From assembly GCA_947396885.1 (NCBI GenBank), contig OX377202.1:35921478-35985477 (forward strand): a DNA stretch of 64,000 nucleotides, read 5' to 3'. Both the position numbers and the translations under genes were made by a program. The number at the start of each line of letters is the position of its first letter. The stretch's first letter is position 1. The notes under the pieces were generated by a model. That model did no database searches and was not told the origin of the DNA. It saw only the letters and a program-made list of their open reading frames with translations. Source of the DNA: Heligmosomoides polygyrus polygyrus. Taxonomy: Eukaryota; Nematoda; Chromadorea; Rhabditida; Heligmosomidae. Shown here piece after piece: positions 22,052-30,442 of the stretch.

Positions 22052-22210
22052 GATTGATTCATGGTCCTTGGCCAAGTCTGGAACCAAAACACCGACCTCC
22101 ATGGGGGTGAAAGGCATGGCTGGCCTAGGCGGGGCTCAATCACGCAGTAGCATCGATCCGCGGTTTGCATTACAGTTGGCGCCTCTCCCGACTGTTCTAC
22201 CATAAGCCCC
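22052..22210 (-). repeat. tRNA-derived SINE family, copy B
   Basis: Inverted relative to copies A and C. On the minus strand it reads TGGTAGAACAGTCGGGAGAG, then the B-box-like CGGATCGATGC, then a GGTCGGTGTTTTGGTTCCAG block matching GGTTGGTGAATTGGTACCAG of copy A. Confidence 0.6.
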
Positions 22211-24637
22211 TTGGAAATTGAATTTCAATTTTCTGTAATGTATTTACTGCGTTCACCTATCCAAGGCTTTTATGATTTTTGAGTGTTATACCCCTATTTT
22301 AAACAATCATATAGCAGCATTCCTCTGTGCCTTCTGAAAGGTGATTAAAACATTTTGGACTCAGCTCAAGTGCAGCACCCGAATGTCTGACAATTCTTCA
22401 TGAACCGAAACTCCACCCGTTGCGTTCCGTAACGCAAAAATCGGCACTTCTATGGTCACGGAAATTGTCGTACAATCTACTTGCTCTACTAGATAAAGAA
22501 ATTATAAAGAACAGTGTTAACCCATCCCCGTCGGGATTCGCCACACATTCTATATACTTCTACGGGTTGTCGTAGAAGCAAATTAAATGCGCATTAGGCT
22601 TATCAAATGAATTCGGTGGCCAGCCTATAGACACGTCAATGTTTTATTATTACCAGAAGAGTCTGACAAAAATTCACCGAATCCTGATTGCTGTAAGGCT
22701 TGAAATCCGAAGCAAGAACCTGAATTGTTTGTACGCGACCGTGGCACCTCCTTAGACAGCGCTTTCCCGTGTCTGTGGCACTGCACATTTTACGTTTTTC
22801 ATAGCGTTTTAAACCAGAATGATCCTCTCAAGGCAACAGCACATAAAAGGCTTAACCGGTAGTGAAGGAAGGAACCTTGAAGAAGGCGAGGGTCATTAAA
22901 TATCTAACCTTAAGAATTTTACTAGTCCTCGAGTTCCAGTCTTGTAGTTTATCTGAAAAAAATGTCAGTTAATGGTTTGTTAAGCTTGCACAGAGAATTT
23001 TATATCACTGCTTAATTCAAGCAATATCGGCGCTGATGTTCGCCTCTCAAACAATGCTACAGAATCTGTATCCATGCATTCCTGTCATGGTATTGCCTAG
23101 TAGGATCGGAGAAAACGATTAGTGTTGATGGATTTCCCGATAAGGACTCTGCTCTCTAGCTGCATTCTTGTATACTCGCTTTTCAAGCCGACATAATTAT
23201 CTAAGCCTAATGTTGTCCAACCTAAGGTATAAAACAATTACGGATTAGGAGCGATAGTCGAATCGCTCGTAAACGGCGACACATATCGTTTACCAAAGAA
23301 GACGCATACAGTAGCAGCACGCATTTGGTATTACTGGTTCGAATTTGGAGCGCCATCAGCCCCCGGCTTTAAAGAGGAGGCGATAATGGGTTTCTAAACC
23401 AGTAGGGTTAGGAACGGCGCAGGAAGAGCGGCTTCCCGACGAATCGACACCCTAAATGCATTCCTACACAGTTGGAACGCTGAAAATGCGGACGAACGAA
23501 AACAGAGGCTGCTTCTGCGAGGAGCACAGAACATCGCTAAACCTATTGTGGGCAGCCGCTGAGTGGCCAACGTAGAGCAACACTGGTGATGGTGTGTCGG
23601 ACTCCAGCAAACACATTCACGGCCGAAAAATGGCCGGAATTCTGAACTCTCTCTCTCTCGGAACCTGGTTTTGAAAGAATGCACAGGCGCACACGCGTTC
23701 AGGAGCGCCATGACAACTGTCTTTTGCGAAAAACATCTCTTTTATTGAGCCGTTAACCAAAGCGGAGAGCGCTCACTGTCATTGTCAGCGCACACGGGCT
23801 AAGTCCCAATTCGGCCTTTTTGATAGAAACACTTTCATTAGGTCAACTTATGTTATGTCGGGCGAGGATTTGTGGGGGATATTTTATTGAACCCGGATTA
23901 CAACGGTGGATTATTAGTGGAATTACAGAGGCTCTAGAGACGGATCTAGACATTGGTCGGCAATACTTTCTTACAAAATGTTTCGCTGTCCACTACTGGT
24001 GAGCTTTCCTCGAAGAGAATAAGTCCTTCAGCAATAGTGCGTGGTTTCATTCCTTAGGTCCAGTAGAGCTCTAAGGAATAGATCGAGAATCCTAGACTAT
24101 TCTAGACGTTAGTTGGATAGAGCGTAAACATAAATATATGTTAAAATTTCAAGATTCTGAAAGCGAAGGAAACTCTAGACTTCACGTCTCGGTTTAGCGA
24201 CAGCACATTCATACGCGGCGCACTACGACACTCCGTATGACGGACGCATCTAAGAAATGAAATTTTGAGTTGCCATATCAACATGATTTTAGTGGAGTGC
24301 TCTAGATGGGAAATGTCGACAATGAAGTGACCCATATAATGACCGAACCATATCCCTTTCTTTGTTAGTCTCACATTGAGAGATCACTCTACTGAAGGTA
24401 GGTTGTATGACGACGCCCTGTTTCCGCATCGATTTTTGTACGTGACGATGAGAGCCACCTGTGCTTTGTTCACAGCGGTAGACATCGTTGTTACCTTTTG
24501 AAGGTCCTTACTCCGAACTGGTGAACGTCATTTGGGAGTGCAAGGACAGACTTTCCCATCTTATCCCTGAAAAATAAGGTTCAAGACGTTTTTGAGGGAC
24601 AATTATTTTGACGCAAACACTTAGTGGTTGTAACATA
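22211..24637. other. unassigned intergenic sequence
   Basis: About 2.4 kb with no recognisable gene. The longest open frame is minus 23394-23711 (105 codons), without motifs. No repeats identified by eye. Confidence 0.35.
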
Positions 24638-24800
24638 TACAGTCCCCTCCCGTTATACAGTCCCCTCCGGATAAGGCGCGACTCTCGCTATAACATAGAT
24701 TTCCTCCGGTCCCGACCAGCTTGCCTTTACGCCAATACAAGCCAACTCCGCTTAAGACGACCCGGATATAACGCTACTCCCGCTATAGTGCGGTTCTGAA
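24638..24800. repeat. possible pogo/Tigger-like terminal repeat remnant
   Basis: TACAGTCCCCTCC occurs twice 18 bp apart (24638 and 24656) and is followed by repeated CGCTATAAC-type motifs, as in nonautonomous pogo/Tigger-like ends that start CAGT next to TA. The related sequence TACAGTCCCCTCTCGTTATAACG is at 38868-38890. No transposase present. Confidence 0.4.
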
Positions 24801-24874
24801 GGAACTGTCACTTTAAGCAAACCCGGGCTCATTTCCGGTCCCACACGGAAATTGAAGGAAAGTAAGATGCTGCC

Positions 24875-25110
24875 TGTAATGGGCGCTTGAGACGTGAGGA
24901 TTGCTTCTTCCTCTTTCACCGTTATGGGTGGTTCAGTGGGTTGCGGAAATATACGAGGATAACAGAAGAGTGGATGAATAGGCTTTATTTGAGGAACGTC
25001 GCTCCTCTAAGCGTGCAGGTGAACGTCTGGTGGGGCAAGGCACACCCAGCTTGGGTGCAGCGAGGCCCCGCCCCTTTACTACGGTATGAGCATCACCGGA
25101 GTCGGTGATA
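24875..25110 (-). repeat. 3' LTR of the BEL/Pao element
   Basis: 236 bp; on the minus strand it starts TATCACCG and ends CCCATTACA. It contains AATAAA (complement at 24984-24989) as polyadenylation signal, a GGGGCGGGGCC GC-box-like motif, and hairpins TCACCG/CGGTGA at its 5' edge and CACCCA/TGGGTG. Confidence 0.95.
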
Positions 25111-25216
25111 CTCCCGGCGGGGCGCAACAATAAATCGCATCATACATACATATATGTAAAACATTTGAATTGGCGGCTTGATAGGACGACGGCGCGGCGA
25201 CTGCTAGATTGGGGAC

Positions 25217-25363
25217 GGGGACTGCTTGTTGAACGTGACGACTGCTTGGCGGAGGACTGCTTGTTGAACGTGACGACTGCTTGGCGGAGGACTGCTCGTT
25301 GACACATGACGACTGCTTGGCGGAGGACTGCTCGTTGACACATGGCGACTGCTTGGCGAACAA
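25217..25363 (-). repeat. 35-36 bp tandem repeats near the 3' LTR
   Basis: About four copies of a 35-36 bp unit containing GACGACTGCTTGGCGGAGGA, with two sequence variants (GTTGAACGTG and GTTGACACATG). It lies directly downstream of the stop of the extra ORF. The open frames of about 90 codons across it are periodic by-products. Confidence 0.9.
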
Positions 25364-25366
25364 TGG

Positions 25367-25816
25367 CTAGTGGTGCGGTCTCTTCATCGGATGCGATGGC
25401 TTCTTGCGTGTGCAAAGGAGGACGTTGTGGTCAAGACCACAATTTCCACACTTTACACGGCAATCATCCACATGCTCCGGCATGAGACAGCACAGACACA
25501 GGCGCAGCCTTGACGCTTGGGCTGTCCTAGCGACAGTGTCGGCGAAACGGCTGCACCTACCCGAAAAGTGGTTGTCGCGGTTTTCGTCCACTGGACAGAA
25601 AACACACGACGACTTCGGGGTGCTTCTATCGAGAAGCGTATTTAGAGCGCGCTCCATCGTTTTTGAAGCGCGCTCCATCGTGGCTATCCTTGGCACCATT
25701 TCTCGTAGAATAGTGACGGCTTCGGAGACTTGTGCGGCGACGGCTTCGCAGTTGTGCACCTGGACGGAATCGTCCAGCTCGTCGAGCGCTGCTTGGAGAT
25801 CGGCTGAGAGAGACAT
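25367..25816 (-). CDS. extra 3' ORF with Gag-nucleocapsid-like triple zinc module
   Basis: 149 codons from the ATG at 25816 to a TAG at 25367, inside the BEL/Pao element between env and the 3' LTR. Residues 1-65 are Ala/Leu/Glu-rich and probably coiled coil (for example MERASKTMERALNTLLD). Residues 71-135 hold three CCHC-type zinc motifs: C71-C74-H83-C88, C107-C110-H115-C119 and C123-C126-H130-C135. The element's own Gag has three such motifs with the same 18-residue linker between the first and second and a near-identical third motif (CSACGQKHHVSLC versus CGNCGLDHNVLLC). It is intact, unlike gag, pol and env. A TATA box lies 38 nt upstream. Probably a nucleic-acid-binding accessory or second nucleocapsid-like protein (inference); alternatively a captured host gene or a nested element remnant. 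Confidence 0.75.
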   Translation of the reverse strand: MSLSADLQAALDELDDSVQVHNCEAVAAQVSEAVTILREMVPRIATMERASKTMERALNTLLDRSTPKSSCVFCPVDENRDNHFSGRCSRFADTVARTAQASRLRLCLCCLMPEHVDDCRVKCGNCGLDHNVLLCTRKKPSHPMKRPHH

Positions 25817-25846
25817 CACGATGGTAACATGCTTCAGTGGAGCCCC

Positions 25847-25854
25847 TTTTTATA
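25847..25854 (-). promoter_or_regulatory. TATA box of a candidate internal promoter
   Basis: The minus strand reads CGTATAAAAAGGGGCTCC, a strong TATA element, starting 38 nt before the ATG of the extra ORF at 25816. Initiation 25-30 nt downstream would give a very short leader. Confidence 0.45.
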
Positions 25855-26709
25855 CGCGATCGTGCCTTTGTCGCTACTTTACAAGCCCCTTTGGCAATCC
25901 CTTTACGGTGTAGGGGATGCAGATGATAGTCGTATTATTATATTACAAGAGTGCCGCGGCGGCATCGGCGACCAGTGAGTGCGGTCGTCTATTTGGCTGA
26001 TAGTGAGATTTTGGACTCGCGCATTGCGCTATTCGGCCGTGTTTGACGCAAATCTATACCCGCGGGACATACGCCGATGAGATATTTTGGGCTGCCACCT
26101 ATATGGTTTGGCCACTTTGCGTCTTCCGTCAACACGGATCCGACGGCGGCAGCGACGGCGACGATGACGACGACGACCACCTATCCCGAAGCGCCAACGA
26201 TGAGCTGCCGCAGGGCAGCTTCAAGGAGAAGCCTCAAGTGGGTTTCATTTATGGCTTCCATTTTTTGAGATGCGACCCCCATCTCATGCATGCGTGGGGG
26301 TCCATCGCGAGAATTAGGCTTTTCCTCGACTGCGTGGAAGCATGAAAACGGCTTTTTTTTAACGCTGTTCAGTGCGGTAGGTAAGGTGGTGATGTGGGGG
26401 TAGGAGGTGTGCTAGGCAGGTCCCTCTCATTTAACCCTTCATCTCGGGTACTCCCATTATTGATTATTGATCACCGCCGGTTGGATGTGGGTGCTGGGTG
26501 CACCCGTGTGGGCAAGTTTCGCGCCCGTGTCCACGGCGGCTCCTACATAATTGAGTGTAGATTTAGGGAAAATATTTATGAAGAGCCCGCATCAACCGGT
26601 GTGGGCAACTTCAGCCCACATCGGAGTGAAAGTGGGTATGTAAAGTGGCTGAGATTTGACTAAGAGACTAATGCTGTACATGTGATATATACAATGGGTA
26701 GATATGCCA
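25855..26709. other. non-coding segment between env and the extra ORF
   Basis: About 850 bp inside the BEL/Pao element without a convincing ORF. It contains a GAC/GAT-rich patch (26147-26180) and an imperfect GTGTGGGCAA direct repeat (26508 and 26598). It could hold splice sites or regulatory sequence, or be a captured fragment. Confidence 0.4.
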
Positions 26710-27483
26710 TTATATAGTCGCATTATCCCCTGGTTTTTTTCGAATAGCTATGGCGATGCAGTGCCATATCGCTTTGGCTACGTTAGCGCCTAGAGAAGCT
26801 ATGAGCGATAATATGCTGAGGAGGACTAGCGGCCCTGCCAGATATGTGATGCCTGTCAGCAGTAGTACGGACATCAGTGTAGCTATCGTTAGTTTCCAAT
26901 GGCTACGGATAGCCTTGATGAGTGGATCAATATTGGGAAGGCTAATGTCCGAGAACCACTGATGTCGTAGAGCAACACCGTGGATTTGTGTATCAAATAT
27001 GGAGGTCGTAGGGGATGCTACGTGGTAATATAATGTCCCTTTTAACAGAAACTTGGTAGGGGTTTCCGAGCAATGCGCATTGCACTGCTCGTGAATAGCT
27101 GGTTGCTCGAAATGCAGCACGATATCGTTCTGTTCATCCGATGGCCCGCACTTGACTGGAAACTGCTGCGATTCGCATGTCACCGTGACGGTAACTGGCG
27201 TTTGCGATTTGCAGACCGCTGTGAGGTGCGCCCCAAGTTCGCAGTCGTAGCATCCAACTAAGTGAGAGATTTTAAATCCGCACTTCTGATTGATGACCAT
27301 TTCGGCAGAAGTTTGGAGGATTTTGGAGTCTATTCGCAGTACGAGTTCCTCCTCATTGGATGTTAATAGTACATGACTTCCGTTGGAGGAGAGCTTGCCA
27401 TAAGGTGTGACTAGTGGAAGTCTAGAGTCCTCTCGACCATTAAGCATTGTAATTGAGTCTTGCGGGCACTGACAATTGTGCAC
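26710..27483 (-). CDS. envelope-like glycoprotein, C-terminal part (separate frame)
   Basis: An open frame of 257 codons, first possible codon GTG at 27483, with no good ATG at its beginning. It is therefore read as the continuation of the glycoprotein encoded in frame at 27440-30442 and is separated by a frame break between about 27440 and 27545. It is Cys-rich in the first 140 residues, then has a long hydrophobic segment near residues 195-235 (two adjacent helices, LTIATLMSVLLLTGITYLAG and following) and a short basic tail. This matches the membrane-anchored end of a class II-type Gc glycoprotein. No joined product is given here. Confidence 0.7.
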   Translation of the reverse strand: MHNCQCPQDSITMLNGREDSRLPLVTPYGKLSSNGSHVLLTSNEEELVLRIDSKILQTSAEMVINQKCGFKISHLVGCYDCELGAHLTAVCKSQTPVTVTVTCESQQFPVKCGPSDEQNDIVLHFEQPAIHEQCNAHCSETPTKFLLKGTLYYHVASPTTSIFDTQIHGVALRHQWFSDISLPNIDPLIKAIRSHWKLTIATLMSVLLLTGITYLAGPLVLLSILSLIASLGANVAKAIWHCIAIAIRKKPGDNATI

Positions 27484-30442
27484 GGAGGTTCCACAATGAC
27501 AGCGAGTTTTGGTGGTACACGTGGAGAAACGGTTTATTGATTATTACTTCAATCTCGAGTTCTACCGTTGGAATCCATTGTGGACAATGTACTGCTTCAA
27601 AGACACGCTTAGACAGCGGCCTGTGCGTGACGCGGTAGAACCAACAAGCCGGTAGAGGGACAAAGCATCCACAGAGTGGTCCTCCACAGCTGTTCATGCA
27701 ACCAGTATATCCGGGATAGTCCGAAGTGTAGTTAAGCTCCGAAATAATCTCGTATGGCTTGACAGTTTCGCACTTCTTGGTAGTGCATGATCCGGCTTGG
27801 GCGCACCGTTTAATGTGGTATATGTCCATTATTGTCGGTCTCGTAAAGAACTCGACTATCTTGGAGCATTTGAACTCGACGCTCTTTCTTCGAAATTTGG
27901 CGAGTCCCACGGTATGGTTTCCATGAATGATTTCTACACATAGTTCAGACTGTAGGCGGTTGAAGAGCAATTCTCTGTTGTATTCGTAGTGGCATTGATT
28001 GACCTCGTTGCACACCAGGTCGGCTGAGTGTCGCATGTACCCATGCTGACATGCTGTGATCGATGAGACGATGCACAGAAGTGTGCACACGGCGAGGTGG
28101 ACTGAACCAGGAAGAGGACTCAGCTCAAAGCTCGGAGCAGTTGGTTCAACCGTGACACCTTTTGTGTCCTTTGCTTTTTTCTTAAGATCGGACCTGGATT
28201 TTTTGATCACATTTGTAGTTAGCCAAATTGCGATGAGAGCCATCGCAATTACTACATAAGTCAGAACGGCTGTGGTCACAATAGCTCCGACGGGCCAGCA
28301 GTGTGGATTACCCAGCAAGGTTTTTGATAGTAGATATTGGTGATCGCAGAAATTTGCGCGTTCACAGGTTCTGACTTCCTCCTGTACTGCTCCATTGGCT
28401 AACGTGCGAAGTCTGACATTGGCCCCTATTGGTGTAGGGGAGATAGGTAGCATATACCGAGTTACTCGAGTACTGTTGCTTAGAGCTTGGCATTCTCTGT
28501 CGATACATATTTCGAACCAGCCATTCATTGGCGGGATATCGATCATCCCCTTACTGCATGATATGAGCGAGGAATTCTGGACAGCCAGCGTCGGGGAGAT
28601 TATCACGGATAATAACATGATGAACTGCAGTGGAAATTTGGTTGGCATTAGCTGAGGGCAGCTTATGCTAGCTTCCATGCTTCTAAAGAACTCATAGGCT
28701 CTTGTTTTTGAGCTGCGAGGAAGCACTTCTCGTCTGGCTCCTTTAAGGTTCTCTTCCACTAAAACCGTGTCGGCCGTGTTTCTCTCCTGAGGTACACTTC
28801 TGATTTCGAGTGGATAGATTTTGTTTAGTGGACGATGAATGATGTTGCGATTAGGCATCAGGATTTTTGCTGATCTGATGAGGTCGTCGCCCGAGACTAT
28901 GACTTCGAGGACCTTGCCATAGGGCCAAGAGCCTCTAGGAATCAGGTCTTGCTCTATTAGTACGATCTCGCCTAGCTCTGGGCATGATCGTTTTGAATGT
29001 CTTGGTTGCCTGAGATGTTGTTTTTGTAATTCTCTGAGCAACACCAGGTATTCGCATCTCCAACACTCCCAAAATTTGTTGGCTATATTCTCGGAAAACA
29101 GTAATGCTTCTTTGGCTTGTTCCTTGGATTGTATAAACTCGGGATCGTAATTCGGATCGTCGTATGAGTCGGAACCTTCTCCTTCCGGTAGGGAGAATTT
29201 GAGATATCCTTGAAGGAAATCAATAGGCCGAAGAGGGATTTCAGCCACATCATCAGTATTCAGCTTTGTTAACGGCCTAGTGTTTAGTATCGCCTCAATC
29301 CTGGTGATTACCGTACACATTTCCGTAAAGCTGAGCCGTTTTCGGCCTACGGACTTGTTCAGTGCCTTCTTCACTGAAGCTACTAGTCGTTCCCAAACAC
29401 CTCCCATCCAAGGTGAGGCTGGTGGATTGAAAAGCCATTTAATTCGTTCTGACGCGCAATACGACATTAGGAAGCGTCCACTCGCTTCGTCCTTTTCAAA
29501 CATAGCGGCTATTATTTGCTCGCCCTGTTTAAAATTGGTCCCGCAGTCAGTGCGAATAATCCGAGGGACTCCTCTCCTCGAAATGAACCGTATAAAGCTG
29601 TTTAGGAAGGCACCTGTGGTCATGTTCTCCACGACCTCTAGATGCACTGCCCGGGTAGTCAAACAGGTGTATAGGGCAACATACATTTTTTCCTGAGACT
29701 TTGACGTAAAGGGTCCCATGAAGTCACATCCTGTGTTCTGAAACGCCTTAGTTGCAACCACTCTGTCTTTTGGGAGGGCAGGCATTGTGGGAGCACCCAG
29801 TGGGAGTCCTTGATACCTTTTGCAGGTGGTGCAGTTTTTGATGTGCTTTTTGAATGCATTTGAAGCACGAGGAATCCAAAATCTTTGGCGAGCGATCGAT
29901 AGCGTGTGCTCTTTACCGCAGTGTGCATTATCGCCGTGAATTTGTTGCACGATTAGGCGCACTAACTCTGATTTAGGTGGAATGTAAATAGGGGATTTAG
30001 TATCGGTAGGAATAGCCGCATTTTGTAAGCGGGATTCGTGTCGAATTATCCCATTTTCATCTATCTTCAGCCTCTTGTCATGGAATCGTTTTTGAATTTC
30101 CACGAAGCTTTCACCGCTCTGCTCTTGGGATATAACCACTTGTTCGCCAAGCTGCATATCGTTTGAAGTTATTTCGCTCTCCTTGCTAAATTTCGAAAGC
30201 TGTGGGAGAGTTATGTGAGACGCACAATTTTTCCTCGTCAATCTGGCCCAATTGTTGAGACCTTTTGCGATCATGCATATGACTCTCAACACCCTATTTA
30301 GGTGAGAAAAACGTGTTAGATCAATGACACTGTACTCCATGCTTTCTGTTGGTTGAACTGAAGTGTTAACCAAGGCCACTGCCTCGTTTGCCTCACACTG
30401 TGCTGGCAACTCGCTGAGAGCATCAATAGACTTGACAGGCAT
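27440..30442 (-). CDS. integrase followed in frame by envelope-like glycoprotein
   Basis: One 1,000-codon open frame. Residues about 130-210 hold the integrase zinc-binding region (HGDNAHCGKEH then CTTC). The catalytic core follows with D in GCDFMGPF, D in RTDCGTNF and E in GGVWERLV, and then the C-terminal BEL-type domain (GEIVLIEQDLIPRGSWPYGK). No stop separates this from an envelope-like part. A signal peptide begins near residue 597 (FIMLLSVIISPTLA), a transmembrane segment lies near 717-742 and a second signal-like segment near 779-800. A Cys/Gly-rich motif at about 909-935, rich in CGG/CGC and aromatic residues, resembles the fusion-loop region of phlebovirus-type Gc. This Gn/Gc-like layout is known for some nematode BEL elements. 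The frame overlaps the upstream RT frame by 127 bp and ends at a frame break inside the glycoprotein. Confidence 0.85.
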   Translation of the reverse strand: MPVKSIDALSELPAQCEANEAVALVNTSVQPTESMEYSVIDLTRFSHLNRVLRVICMIAKGLNNWARLTRKNCASHITLPQLSKFSKESEITSNDMQLGEQVVISQEQSGESFVEIQKRFHDKRLKIDENGIIRHESRLQNAAIPTDTKSPIYIPPKSELVRLIVQQIHGDNAHCGKEHTLSIARQRFWIPRASNAFKKHIKNCTTCKRYQGLPLGAPTMPALPKDRVVATKAFQNTGCDFMGPFTSKSQEKMYVALYTCLTTRAVHLEVVENMTTGAFLNSFIRFISRRGVPRIIRTDCGTNFKQGEQIIAAMFEKDEASGRFLMSYCASERIKWLFNPPASPWMGGVWERLVASVKKALNKSVGRKRLSFTEMCTVITRIEAILNTRPLTKLNTDDVAEIPLRPIDFLQGYLKFSLPEGEGSDSYDDPNYDPEFIQSKEQAKEALLFSENIANKFWECWRCEYLVLLRELQKQHLRQPRHSKRSCPELGEIVLIEQDLIPRGSWPYGKVLEVIVSGDDLIRSAKILMPNRNIIHRPLNKIYPLEIRSVPQERNTADTVLVEENLKGARREVLPRSSKTRAYEFFRSMEASISCPQLMPTKFPLQFIMLLSVIISPTLAVQNSSLISCSKGMIDIPPMNGWFEICIDRECQALSNSTRVTRYMLPISPTPIGANVRLRTLANGAVQEEVRTCERANFCDHQYLLSKTLLGNPHCWPVGAIVTTAVLTYVVIAMALIAIWLTTNVIKKSRSDLKKKAKDTKGVTVEPTAPSFELSPLPGSVHLAVCTLLCIVSSITACQHGYMRHSADLVCNEVNQCHYEYNRELLFNRLQSELCVEIIHGNHTVGLAKFRRKSVEFKCSKIVEFFTRPTIMDIYHIKRCAQAGSCTTKKCETVKPYEIISELNYTSDYPGYTGCMNSCGGPLCGCFVPLPACWFYRVTHRPLSKRVFEAVHCPQWIPTVELEIEVIINKPFLHVYHQNSLSLWNLRAQLSVPARLNYNA

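Noticed and set aside
24887..25108. 73-codon ORF duplicated at 34745-34966
   Set aside because: It lies inside the two LTRs on the antisense strand; the duplication is the LTR pair itself.
25079..25415. Ser/Gln/Lys-repeat and Arg/Gln-repeat proteins near the 3' LTR
   Set aside because: They are products of the 36-bp tandem repeats read in different frames and run into the LTR.
26043..26345. 100-codon plus-strand ORF with an Asp-rich stretch
   Set aside because: It is antisense within the BEL/Pao element, and its Asp run comes from a GAC/GAT simple repeat.
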